Of a stretch of DNA of 64,000 nucleotides, positions 1 to 11,404 are shown piece by piece. The stretch is taken from the NCBI GenBank assembly GCA_964019695.1, contig OZ026528.1, forward strand, positions 54,900,495 through 54,964,494, given 5' to 3'. Below the pieces are notes generated by a model, which saw only the letters and a program-made list of their open reading frames with translations, did no database searches and was not told the origin of the DNA. The stretch's first letter is position 1, and the number at the start of each line of letters is the position of its first letter. The position numbers were made by a program, and so were the translations under genes. This DNA comes from Loripinus fragilis. Lineage: Eukaryota; Mollusca; Bivalvia; Lucinida; Lucinidae.

Positions 1-2
1 GG

Positions 3-506
3 ACATATCCTGACTCTGTCGACCCTTTGAAATTTATTCCTGTTTTTAAGCAAAGAGTCCGGGATCAATATATAGCGCAGTGGAATGAAAAAATGGCTGT
101 TTCTACTTCATTACAATTTTATAAGGAAATTTGTCCTACTATTTGTACAGCTACATATTTAAATAAAATGGTAAATATTAGATACCGACGAGTTCTGTCA
201 AAAATAAGGTTGGGGTCGCATGATCTACAAATTGAACAGGGTAGGCACAGAGGAATAGAGCGTGCTGATAGAATATGCACACTGTGTGATTTAAATGAGG
301 TCGAAGATATTTACCACTTTATTTTAATATGCCCCCAATATTTAGCCATTAGAGGTATGCATATAAAACGATACTACTATCAAAGACCAAGTATGTTTAA
401 GCTAGTTCAATTATTTATGAATGACAGCTTGTCCAATTTGAAAAGACTAGCAAAGTATCTTATTGAAGCTTTTAAATACAGAAAATCTGTTACACATAAT
501 CAGTAA
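3..506 (+). pseudogene. 3' end of a non-LTR retrotransposon ORF2 (partial)
   Basis: The frame is open from base 3, so the ORF enters from the left edge; the residues before the TTG at 27 (TYPDSVDPL) belong to it. It ends at a TAA after about 167 visible residues. The most telling part is near 258-340, where CTLC is followed by an acidic stretch and then HFILICPQY. This Cys-x2-Cys...His-x4-Cys pattern is the zinc-knuckle-like tail found after the reverse transcriptase of many invertebrate LINEs. The basic stretch before it (RYRRVLSKIRLGSHDL) also fits such tails. No RT or RNase H core is visible here. The tail differs from that of the I/Nimb-type copies at 35 and 62 kb, so it is probably another LINE clade. 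Confidence 0.75.
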
Positions 507-739
507 CAAGTTATAGGACGGAGGCTCTAATAATACGCACGACACGACACGCATTTTACGCCCAGAAGAGATGCGCAAATGCGTGTATCATCTGGGCCTC
601 CATTGCCTGTCATGGCGATAGCAAACGATTATATATCGTACAGCATTGAAAAATTAAATAATTATGTTAACTATGTATCCAGTATTAGGATAAACATATT
701 TTGAGCGTAGAACTGTTGATGTTTTCGAACCCACTAGTT

Positions 740-1362
740 TTAACATGTGTTTTGATAGTTCGGGAGAACAGTCTTGAAGAGACGGTTCTTTTGAGTACCC
801 ACAACACGAGTCATGATTACTCACTGGGACGTTCTTATGAGTACACACACCACATGTTTTGGCCGAGAAATTATTTGGTTAGTAGATCACTTGATCTGCA
901 GTGTAATGAGAATTAAGAAGACCTTTTAACATATTCGATTTAACATGTGTTTTGAGAGTTCAAGAGAACATTCTCAAGGAGACGGTTCTTTTGAGTACCC
1001 ACAACACGAGTCATGATAACTCACTGAGAGGTTCTTATGTATACACACACCAATATGTTTTGGCCGAGAAATACAAAATCTGCTAGTACTTATAGTATAT
1101 TAATTGTTTGGTTAGTAGATCACTTGATCTGCAGTGTAATGAGAATTTAGAAGACATTTTAGCTTATTTTCGATTTAACATGTGTTTTGAGAGTTCAAGA
1201 GAACATTCACAATGAGACGGTTCTTTTGAGTACCCACAACACGAGTCTTGATTACTCACTGAGAGGTTCTTATGAGTGCACACACCATATGTTTTGGTCG
1301 AGAAATACGAAATCTGCTAGTACTTATAGTTAGTAGAACACTTGATCTGTCGTGTAGACATT
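740..1362. repeat. Three tandem copies of a ~200-235 bp repeat
   Basis: Three diverged direct copies (about 740-940, 941-1177, 1178-1362) each begin near AACATGTGTTTTGA. Each holds GAGACGGTTCTTTTGAGTAC, CACAACACGAGTC, a second GTTCTTATG...CACACACC block, and (two clearly) GTAGATCACTTGATCTGCAG. The GAGACGGTTCTTTTGAGTACC core recurs singly at about 11090-11170, 14990, 34740 and many times at 36.7-37.9 kb, so this is a local expansion of a dispersed family. Short ORFs inside are not credible genes. Confidence 0.8.
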
Positions 1363-3627
1363 TTTGCCTGTCTTGCTTGTTAAATGATGCAATATTTTTT
1401 CCTGTGGTATGTCTTGCGCTTTCGATTTCGGCAAGGCATACCTAGTGAAAAGGCACTTTCTACTAACGGAGGGAAGCTACCTTCGGGCTATGACCTTGTA
1501 CAATTGTGTGAATCGTTCAACATACGGATGTATAAGGTTATGGGCGACGCTAGCAAAACGAAAAAGAAAGTTCAATAGACCATATTGGAATAACCAAAAA
1601 TGAAATTCTACATTTCGGGATACATATAGTTGAAATTACATGATTTGAAGACTTTATCACCAGAGAATGCGTTAGCTATCACATGTTACGAGAGCAGAAT
1701 AACCACTGAGAACTCAAAGGCATTCCCCATTGGTTCATGTTTACATTTTGAGAAGGCGAGTCTATTTTTTCACCCCTACGAAATAAAACGCATCACAAAA
1801 TTTCCGCTTGAATAAGAACATGTATATAATACCTCGAAACAACCGTAAATGGTGACGCATTCTCGAGTGACAAAATTCCAAAATATAATTCCAGTACTAA
1901 ACGGTTATTGCGTAGGAAAGACTCCACTTTAATAGTACTAGTCTACAAAAGAATAAATACTCTCTTTCAGTTACCTCTCAAAAGGATTTATCCAAACTCA
2001 TAAACAAAATGATTAAATCCGTGTTGTCTTCGGAGTCGATTGATTCACTGGATCACGTGCAATGCAAAGCTCCCACGTGTATTGAAAATAATAACAGACC
2101 TACCTTTTGAATGAAAATACTATTGTATGTGCTCAATGGAAACGGCTCGATGAGACTGTTCGTCTGGGCACGCACAATGAAAACAAACGAGAGGTGAGAA
2201 AATATCTTGTTTTTTAACAACAAAAAATGCCTATAATTGATAATCCTTAAGTAAACTGGATTGAAATTTGATCTTTTTTCCTTGTGAAAAAGGTTACTAT
2301 GCACGTACTTTCAATATGTATCAATTGTTTATCAGGTAAATCTTGCCAAAAGTTGGGTACCTTTTGTATTCTAAAAAGAAATGCAAGCGATACTTAACGT
2401 TTGATGCATTGTAAAAAAGGAAAATACAGATATGAAAGATACAAATAATAAACAAAATAACAACAAAAACAACAACTTTAACCTGAACAACAATTCGCTT
2501 TCTGTCATCTCCATATATGTTTGTATATATATGTATTTTGTCACAACAACGATGAGCTGTTTAAATGCTTAAGTTATGTGAATAAACCACTTACTTGCTG
2601 ATAAAGTTTTGATGCTTGCGAGGTCAAGCAAGAAGAAATTGCCCAATTTACAAAACGTAAGCTTAAAGGAGCGTCTTTGGTAAGCATGACCTTTCTATTG
2701 GACATAATGTTGACCTTGAGTTGACACTGCCGTTCCTTCTGGGACCTGTACCATGGTTACTGTCAACTCCAGATAGAATTTCCACCAAAACTGACAAGTC
2801 CAAACTTCAGCATGGCTTGCAATTACACATTGAACCAACATTAGATTGGCCATGTAGTGCTGCACATAACGTTGATGTTAATGCGGTAACTACAGAGCAT
2901 AATAGCTTTTCCTGTCACCTTCATGGATCTGATGGCACCAGTATTCAACCAGGCACTAAAGGCAGGGCATGTTGGTTTTGTCACTGATACATATATACAA
3001 TGTATAAGCAGCAGTCTATAAAACATTCTCGCAGAGGATAACCTGGGTGTTTTGTTCAACAATGGTGTATGCAAGAAAAGGTGCACCTTCTGAATGTCAA
3101 CAGCATTGGCCAGACTATGGGGGAAGAGATCTACAGTAATACACTGTTTAACAGATTTTGACAATACCAATGTGCCGATGTGTTAGTACCATGGAAAGGT
3201 TATTCTTATCAAACGGATAGAGAACCCCTCCCCCACTAGTTGATCAACATTCTAAGAAGGGTAGGAAAACAAATAATGAATTGCTCTAGGCACTCATCAG
3301 TGATATGAAGCCCTAACATGTGCTATTTATGTAATTGTGATTAAGCTGCAGTACAACATGTTTCTGAAAAAAAGTACCAAAGCCATACACATATACTGAT
3401 TACTTCAAATGGCATGAACATGAGCTTACCTCCACCCTGCTTTTCTGTCCTTAAGATGTACATACAAAGATTGAACTATCAAGTCTTTCCCATAAAAACA
3501 AGTGAGGCTTTCCAAATATGGACAAATGTGTGGAAAATAAATGGGAGGGAAATCGAGTACCTCTGGGTGAAAGAAAACTTGATTGTACCCTAACAAAAGA
3601 GCCACATAATTATATTTCACATTTTGT
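1363..3627. other. No recognisable gene or repeat
   Basis: Short ORFs of 60-110 codons occur on both strands (for example near 2721-2987), but none shows a domain, signal peptide, splice context or repeat match I can recognise. The stretch is AT-rich and I see nothing to annotate. Confidence 0.5.
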
Positions 3628-5420
3628 GTGATATGGGGTTACTACATTCCAAACTCAACAACTCAAACCTTATAAAAGATAGAAACATAATATTTGCAGT
3701 TTCCAAAAGGTACATAAACATTATTTAATACAAAACAAGCTAGTTAGCACATTCACATTAAAAAAAATATCAAACTATATTAGTTTCATAAATCATTTAT
3801 ATAGGAATAATGAAAAACAAGTAACATACGTAACACTTTGGGGTGCATATTTATTTTCAAAAGTCCATATCTGTGATGCAAAAATAGCTTGCTTTGATGA
3901 TATAGCCAATTTGGAAATCTTACCTTATGGTTTGCACTTTTCAGAAGTCATGTCATTTACTAAAATTATCGAAGATGTTGATGGGTAATATATATATAAT
4001 TGGCTGTTACAGGGTAATGGTGCCATTACCAGAGTGCTAGCATATTGCAAAATCCTTGCAAGATAAATCTGATAGAGGAGTAACAAGTTGTATAGGAAAA
4101 TTCTTTAAAACCCTTGGATAATATATGAAGATTTGCTCTAGAACTTCTACCTGATGGGGTTTCTTTGATATTTTAAGTTGTTACTCGCACATTGCACTGA
4201 ATGTTACAAACTTTCCATGAGTATTATGTCAACTATATTTGATGTCTCAATAAAAGAAAAGAGGGTAGTTTATGTTTTGAGTTACTTCCTCAGCAAATGA
4301 GCCAGAGTAAAAAGAAGTACATGGACCTGTGCCAGCATGCAAATAAGTACAAGCATGTCGTGTTGGAGACCATATCTTGAATGTTTAATGGTATTCAGAG
4401 AGTAACGTATGTAACCTGGGCAGTAAATAGTGTAAGACACCATAGTAAGGAACTTTTATTATTTTGAATAGCAGCCTTATAGATTTACTATTTTCACTGA
4501 CGGATGTAATACATGTATATTCAAAAACTGCCATACTGATACTTGGAAATAAAATATGAAACACTAAGTAACATATACAACGGCAATAACTCAAGACATT
4601 TATAAAACAAATGCTAAAATTATGTAACTGTCCTATAAGAAGTTCTTAAACCTGATCCAGACTTCAAAAAAAGTGTGAATATGTCATGTTGGGGACATTA
4701 TCAGGAAAAATTAATGTTATTTTGCGGGTAACGTACGTAACATGATGTTACCCTCTAACGCTGCCACTCTCAGAATGCTAACATATTTCATTTTGTGGCT
4801 TATATAATGTAGTATCTGGAAATCATAGTGCACAAAATTCCCCCTGGGGGGAAGTGGGGTCTATAGCCAGCGTGAGGCCTGGAAAATTACATTTTACATT
4901 TTTCTGTTATATGGGGGTACCATGTTCATCATCTAATAACTCAAATAGTATATAAGATAGAAACGTAATTCTTGCAGTTTTGAAAAGGTAAATAAAAAAT
5001 CTTTAATGTAATACCAAATTAATGAACATAAACTGGTTTCAATAAAATTTAAGACAAACTATATTAGATGCATTTATTCATTTAAAAGGGGGTTCAAAGA
5101 AAAAAATTGTAACATACACTACATCGGGGGTGACTATATTTGTTTTCAAATGTCATTATCTGTTGCCCAGTAATAGCTAAGTTAGAAAATATAACCAATT
5201 TGGAAATCTTACCTTATCTTTTGCACTTTTCTGAAGTCTTAAAAAGAATTTTAATTATCAAATATTTTGTAGGGTAACGTATGTAACAGGCTGTTACAGC
5301 TTAACGCTGCCATTGTCAGAGGGCTAACATGTTGCAAAATCCTTGCAAGACATTGGGCTTCAAGAAAAATATGGTCTACAAAATTCCCCCTTGGGGGGAG
5401 GTAAACCATATCTAGCCAGT
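3628..5420. repeat. Diverged tandem duplication with ~1.28 kb period
   Basis: The block 3628-4130 is repeated at 4908-5360 in the same order: a region around AAGATAGAAACRTAAT, then GTAACATAC..., then CCAATTTGGAAATCTTACC, TTGCACTTTT, and GCAAAATCCTTGCAAGA. A motif near GGTAACGTAYGTAAC recurs at about 4402, 4727 and 5273. The phrase ACAAAATTCCCCC before a G-run occurs at 4831 and 5378. The copies differ by many substitutions and indels, so the event is old. No coding capacity is evident. Confidence 0.7.
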
Positions 5421-5436
5421 GGCCTAATAGAGATAC

Positions 5437-5510
5437 TTCAATATAACTGGGTTTCAAACCTTGACCATTCAATTGTATATTTTTATGTTTAAAACCTTAC
5501 TTGAAAATAA
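5437..5510 (-). mobile_element. Short I/Nimb-type LINE fragment (start of ORF2 endonuclease)
   Basis: Read on the minus strand this 70-base piece matches the LINE at 40985-41060: both run from an ACTTGAAAATAA stretch through AAACATAAA to codons for an MNGQGLKPS / WNGRGLKPS peptide. That peptide opens the apurinic-like endonuclease domain. The match ends abruptly on both sides. Confidence 0.6.
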
Positions 5511-5673
5511 TAAGACTAAGAATTATAGACCATTCCCAGTTTGTCCAAGCATAAGGCATGTTAACACTGACCTTCTCGCAATGGATAGGCTTCATCTTGT
5601 CTTTAAGTCAGACATCAAGTCAGCTATATTGGAACTTTAATCTTCGAAAACGCAGAATTGCGTTAATTCAGAA

Positions 5674-6448
5674 GTGATGATAACAGATATTGAATCTGGT
5701 GTGAATCGTGTATCAGAAAGACTTCTTTATTCAGGTGTGGTCCGTTTTGGAGAAACACAGGAAGAACCAGTGCTGAAGGTCTTATCGCAAAAGGAAAGAA
5801 ACAGTTCCATTGGTAGACCAAGCAGACTGCACAGAATGAGCCGTTGCTTGAGGGAAGTCACGTAACTATGGCACACAACGTCAACCTTTGATAAAAACAA
5901 CTCGAGGCAGCTGTAGTGTACGACGTAGAGTGCAAGCAGGACCAATAATTAAGTCTCAGAGAAAACTACCTACAAATAGGTTCAGTCTGCTTGAGGTTGA
6001 AGAAATAGACACTGTTGATGAAGATGAAAGAATAACTGAAGTCTCAACTACAGATGCGGCACCATGCGTCGAAAGAAATTCAAAGATGAATGACAAAAAG
6101 ATGAATGACAAAAAGAAAAAAAAAGCAACATGGGCTGATTGGGGGATGCGGACCAAAACCATCAGAGAGACCATCCACTGAGACAAAAGATGAAAAGATA
6201 TCCACGGCTGAAGTTTTACCTACGAGGGCCACAAGGGGAAGTGCAGATGACCAAATGTACGCTGACAGTTTCATTGGCAATATGGTCAAGACTCAAGAGG
6301 AAATTTCAGACAACAGTCCAAACTCCACAACTGAGCTTGATCTTAAATATGAAATTCAGGTACTAAAATCATCAACTGGAGATGATGATATATTCACTAA
6401 TACTAATGTATCAGACCAAAATATAGACAAAGACGACTCTGTATAAGT
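5674..6448 (+). pseudogene. Frameshifted charged ORF of unknown origin
   Basis: Three overlapping plus-strand frames follow one another (5674-5865, 5888-6181, 6105-6446), as if one ORF had suffered frameshifts. The products are hydrophilic, rich in D, E, K, S and T, with a lysine run near 6105-6126 coming from a duplicated GATGAATGACAAAAA. There is no zinc knuckle, catalytic motif or membrane segment. The peptide near 5955 (SQRKLPTNRFSLLEVEE) is reminiscent of gag-like ORF1 proteins of retroelements, but that is a weak impression. It could also be part of a host gene exon. Confidence 0.4.
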
Positions 6449-6960
6449 ATATGAAGTAATTGAACTTCTAAATTATAAAGATATTAAAACTTCAGATGAC
6501 CCTAGCATTCAAAATACTATGGCAAACATTCGTGCCACAATTTTAACATTGTTGGTTCTAGAAAACTTCATTACTGTCATTCACTTCTTATTCGGTCGAA
6601 AAGGCATTTTATGGGCTTAGGCTCTGCGTTTTTGGGCTGCTGAACATCTTCCTATCATTGTGCCAGCAAGCCACTTCCATACAATGTGTAAAATATGGGT
6701 AACACATATACAGGCAAAAGCTTTTGCTGGCACATGGGGGGAACGACATTTTAAAAAATGTTTACTGATTTCTATATATTTTAATGTTAAACTGATTGTT
6801 CTACCCAAAATTTTACACTTTGAAGCATATAATATCGAAAAATTTTCACTGCCATAAAGTACTCAGGTCAGGGTAGCTTCACGGTGAAGAAAGGGACGAT
6901 TGACAAACATTTATTTTTACTGAAAACCATAGGCATTTACCCATAGCAAGTGTCAATAAT

Positions 6961-7280
6961 CCTTTGGTAGAGGTCCACAGAGTGATGCTACATACCAAAT
7001 ATCAAGGCTCTAGGCCTTATGGTTTCAGGCAAGAAGATTTTTTTATGTGTCTCCTTATTAAAGCCTATGTAAAGCATGTGACCCCCTGGGTGGGGCCATT
7101 TTGGCCCTTGGGGTATAATTTGAACAAACTTGGTAGAGGTTTACTAGATGATGCTTCATACCAAATATCAAGGCTGTAGGCCATGTGGTTTCCAACAAGA
7201 TGATTTTTTCATGTTTCTCCCTATATTAGTCTATGTAAAGCATGTGACCCCGGGGCAGTCATTTTTGGCCCCAGGGGCGC
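6961..7280. repeat. Two tandem copies of a ~178 bp repeat
   Basis: Copy one (6961-7130) and copy two (7131-7280) share TTGGTAGAGG, then GATGCTWCATACCAAATATC, AAGGCT.TAGGCC, TATGTAAAGCATGTGACCCC and a G/C-rich GGGGC..TTTTGGCCC end. Sequence of this style is common as short tandem satellite DNA in bivalve genomes (from memory, not searched). Confidence 0.75.
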
Positions 7281-7499
7281 AATTTACGTTGTCCTAGCAT
7301 AATGCGTTATGAAATAATGTAATAATTTTAACAAGAAGGAACAACTGATTGATTTTTTCTTACAGCAATTTTTACAATGGTTTATTCACGTTCAAAATGC
7401 CCTTATTACTTTAAATATGCTCTTAAATAATGAGAAATAAATCCCATGAACAGAATTGATATAGTGTTATATTTAAATAGTATACAAAGTAAGTAAGGT

Positions 7500-7985
7500 G
7501 CAAAGATCAGGAATCGATACAATCAAGTACCACACCTGACCCAGGATAACAATGGGAAATCAACATAGAACACCACAAACGAGAGCCAAGAGATCAGCTC
7601 TTTCCCAGCAGGTGACCACAAGGCACATATAAACAGACGTTCACAAAGGCATAGCAAACACAAGACAGAAAAGACATAAAAGATACACAAAAGAAGGTCC
7701 GCCTTGGAATGGTCAGTAAAGTATTTTACTGGAGGGCTTAAACCAGCCTCACGGCGCCAACCCCACCCCTAACTCTAATGCGAACCAGGACACAACTGGG
7801 AAAGTGACAAAACATAACACACACACTATAGCCAAGAGGTCAGCCCTTTCCCAGCAGGTGACCACAAGGCTACAAAGATCAGACACGAAATTACAACACA
7901 CACCAACATGAAGCATAACTAACAAAAAGGATCCACAAAAGAAGCACCGCCTTGGAAAGTATATGCATGAAGTAATGGTTAGTCG
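7500..7985. repeat. Diverged tandem repeat, ~240 bp period
   Basis: The block with GCCAAGAG.TCAG, TTTCCCAGCAGGTGACCACA and CACAAAAGAAG...CCGCCTTGGAA occurs at about 7585-7715 and again at about 7828-7960. The copies are clearly related but diverged. No gene is supported. Confidence 0.65.
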
Positions 7986-9402
7986 CTGCGTCAAGGTTCC
8001 CCATGTAAAAGGTGTGGTAAGGTGAAATATGAGTGAAAGTTCAAAATTTCCAAAATCTTGAATGGTCCTGAACTTTTAAAAAAATGCAGTATGCCTACAT
8101 AAACTTAAAAAACCAAGTTCAAATGCTCAATTGTCTTTTGATAAACTAATAATAAATCAGAGAAGCTATCATAATCTGCTTAAGTTAGCATTTTGGTCTG
8201 ACTTTCTGTGGTAAGTCAGCCTAAAAATCTTGAATTCAGGATTCTGAATTCATATTTATTACAAGTTTTACTGAAAATAGTAACAAAATGCCTAGTTACC
8301 CGAGCTGATGCTGCTCGTGATTTCAAACCCACAACAAGCCACTCACGGGAACCCATATTGTCCCTACTGGACCCTCCCACGCATCCAATCCGACCCATGC
8401 ATGCACCATCAGCGTCATATATAACGTCATTCACGTCGCCGCGATTTTCAGGCCAGCGTGTAAACATGTAATAATTTTTTGGACGACTGCTGCATTAGCA
8501 GGCATATCAGTCGGTAATCTCTGTAATTGCACTCGGGACTAATTAACCTCTGGCATGCAAATAAGGAGACACTGGTCTGATATACTGTATCACTGGTAAT
8601 GCGATGGTGACCATTGTGCGAAATTGTGCTCCTCTCACTGTCTATATCTAAGGGGCCGTTTCATCCTGGCTTTGTGATCAGGGATGAACTGTTGTAAAAC
8701 CATGTCACAATGGTGGACAACCTTGGCGAACCAGGATGAACAGTGTTGAACCGGCTCATTCCCTGGTTGTTCTAAGATGTTGAAAACAACTGGGAGTCAA
8801 CGCGAGTCACCAGGAATGCTGTCGAATACCGTGGTAAGCTGGGACGACACCCGCAACGTCCGTGTCTCCACCGTTATTAGCCGAGCACATTGAAGACACC
8901 CCCCACGGTTTGCCCCTGTGATAGGACGGTAGAGCCCCATATTAAAAACGGTAGCGTCACGGTTCGCACCGGTTGTGACAGGTATTGTCATGGTTTGAGC
9001 AGGTAAAGCCCCATTTTTACCCGAAAACTCGTTGCTACTTCGGTTGGGCACGGTAGAGACCCGGTCTGCCCAGTTTAACAAATTCTGCATATGTATATAT
9101 AACAATATGCAAAGTCTTGAAAAAAACACGGCTATACCGGGGTAACATCGTTAAGGTGAGAATGCAGTTTAATTTTTTATGAAATGTGTACCAGTGCATT
9201 ACGGTATCGGGATGTACTGTGGCTACATAGGTACAGTCAGAACGAGGCTTAAACGTTCATAGGCTTAAAATGAGAGCATAAGTTCAAAATGTCAAGGAAA
9301 GAAGAAAAAATAGGTCATTTCAACTTCAAACTTACTTTATGAAATTTCAAGATTATATCTCTAATCTAACTCAAACGAGTGAAATAAGCTAGCTTCTTCC
9401 AA
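7986..9402. other. No recognisable gene
   Basis: ORFs on opposite strands at 8208-8471 and one at 8797-9129 (minus) have no recognisable domains and are probably chance. The region 8700-9070 has repeated GGTAG-type short words but no clean repeat unit that I can define. Confidence 0.45.
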
Positions 9403-9530
9403 CATTATTTCATTTTGCGTTGATATGCACCTTATCGACGCAAAATGAAATAGTCGTATTATTACATCTTTATTTCATTTTGCGTCCACGTTGGAAAAAT
9501 GAAATAAAAAAATCAAAATGAAATAAATTG
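9403..9530. repeat. Small inverted-repeat cluster around TTTCATTTTGCG
   Basis: TATTTCATTTTGCGT at about 9407 is followed by its complement GACGCAAAATGAAATA at 9437 and by a third forward copy at about 9471. The arrangement can fold into a hairpin and looks like a MITE remnant. Confidence 0.5.
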
Positions 9531-9602
9531 TTACATTATTACAAAACATGCTGCAACAAAGCATGCATGGTATCATACTATGCACGATTCCTTTGGCTGA
9601 AC

Positions 9603-10317
9603 CAATTACATACTACTACTACAACTACTACTATATACTTCTCTACTGCCACTAGTTACTATTACTGCTACTTTACAACTACATGTACTACTACTTAAGG
9701 GATAACTGTATTCAAATTTTTCATTTGGGGAGGTATATCATTAGATATACGATCAGAAAAGTTTAATGGCGATGCGCGAAGTTATCCCAATTCTAATGCA
9801 TTTCGGCAGTTTACTAGTTGTAGCGTTGCAAGCCTCATAAAGCCGCACGTCACACAACGAGATGTGACGTAATTGATGACGTCAACCTATTTCCGACAGT
9901 ATATCGCAGGAAATACTTTTGCATTTTTTTTTGACGTTATCCAATCAGATGTCGCGTTACAAAAGCAAGTGCATTAGAATTCTCTACTTCCACTACTACT
10001 TCACTACTACTATTTAATACTACTGCTTATCTACTACTTCTACTACTACTTTACTACTACTACTTCACTACTACTATTTACTACTACTGTTACTACTTAT
10101 ATACTACTACTACTTCTTCTATACTACTACTGCTTATCTACTACCACTACTAACTACAACTGCTACTTTACTACTACAACTAACACTTGTCTACTACCAC
10201 TACTTACTACTACTGCTACTTTACTACTACTTCTCTACTACCACTACTTTACTACTATTTCTACAGCTACTACTTCTTATTATACTACTACTTTTACAAA
10301 TATTAATGTGCTACTAC
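9603..10317. repeat. (CTA)n microsatellite, left part, with an interruption
   Basis: Impure CTA/CTACTT repeats occupy 9606-9690 and 9980-10317. Between them, 9698-9980 is non-repetitive and carries nested inverted words: GGGATAAC against GTTATCCC, and AATTCTAATGCA against TGCATTAGAATT. This suggests a small insertion in the microsatellite. The array continues at 16336 after the large element. Confidence 0.85.
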
Positions 10318-10424
10318 CACGGGGTAATACCAATTTCGCTATTTTTGCTAGCGACCAGGACGGTACTGCGTAAAGCTGCTATCGACCGAGGAGTACGGCT
10401 TGCGACCGGTCGGTACGGCTGTCG
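10318..10424 (+). repeat. Left terminal inverted repeat of the 6-kb element
   Basis: It pairs with 16229-16335. Key blocks are GGGTAATACCAATTT, GGTACTGCGTAAAGCTGCT, ATCGACCGAGGA and GGTCGGTACGGCTGTCG. Confidence 0.88.
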
Positions 10425-10756
10425 GTATAGAGGGGTCACGAGTTGAACGCTTCTGGAGGGGTCATAGCGTATGTTTTATCGTCTACACACGCTATAGAGT
10501 TTTTTTTCAAGAGAACATGTGCTATTTGTCTGATTAGTTATTTAGAGTTTGTGACTTAGAAAAACACTATAAATTACAGGTTCTCTCGAAAAATCCAGTT
10601 TTCATATATTATCATTAATCTAACGTATTAAGAATGATGCAAAAACAACGAAACGCCCTATATATATTATTTGTCATTTGAGCTTCTTCAATCAAGTGCG
10701 AATGGCATACTTTTTTTGCACTATGGGAGATTTTATGGACCTTAGAAAAATGCCAT

Positions 10757-10825
10757 GATACGGCTGTCAACTACCAGTGATACAGCTGTCGAGGGTTTCA
10801 TATTCTGAATGATACGGCTGTCGAC
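10757..10825 (+). promoter_or_regulatory. Left subterminal motif array (3 copies)
   Basis: GATACGGCTGTCAA, GATACAGCTGTCGA and GATACGGCTGTCGAC sit at 10757, 10779 and 10811. The terminal repeat itself carries GGTACGGCTGTCG. Such arrays at both ends of DNA transposons commonly bind the transposase; that role is inferred here. Confidence 0.6.
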
Positions 10826-11178
10826 GAGATATGAAAAATATCTATCATGCTCTGGGCTTAAAATACACAATTTATTCTATGGCTATAACTGAAATTTGTT
10901 TTTTCAGGCAGTTACCACTAGCAGCAATGAACAAAATTGTAGGACTTATGCGGATTGGTATCTAAAAGGCGCAACATTCACAAATAATACCTACATTCTA
11001 TCTCTCCCATATAGCCTATTTAAATCCACACAGCAGGTCAGTGAAGCAAATTCATAGGTTAAGATAGACTTTGAGCGTAAAATTGTAAACATGTTCTAAT
11101 CCATCAGTTTAAACATACGTTTTGGTGCTCAAAAGAAGCGTCTCAATGAAACGGTTATTTTGAGTACCAACAGCATAT

Positions 11179-11404
11179 GAGCCGTGACATGTGATTTCCA
11201 ACAATGTGGCATTTTGACAAGTGAAGACTCAGACAATCCTGTGCAGCCTCATTTTAAGCTTAGAAATTCCAAATGATGTTCGATCTGTAGCTTAACAGTA
11301 ATAGAATACTCAAGCGACTAGCAAAGACTCTGATCAGTCTGTGCATATGCACAGGCGGGGCTGAACCTTTGCTGGTTGCTGTTGGAAATCCCATGACGCG
11401 GCTC
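11179..11404. mobile_element. MITE family B copy (GAGCC...GGCTC ends)
   Basis: The ends are GAGCCGTGACATGTGATTTC and a complementary GAAATCCCATGACGCGGCTC. The interior carries the family's GCAGCCT..TTTTAAGCTTAGAAA and CAAGCGACTAGCAAAG blocks. Related copies lie at 27693, 58584 and 59229, with partial ones at 26116 and 58465. It is nested in the 6-kb element. Confidence 0.8.

Noticed and set aside
8208..8471. Overlapping 83-87 codon ORFs on both strands
   Set aside because: No motif and no repeat or splice support; treated as chance.
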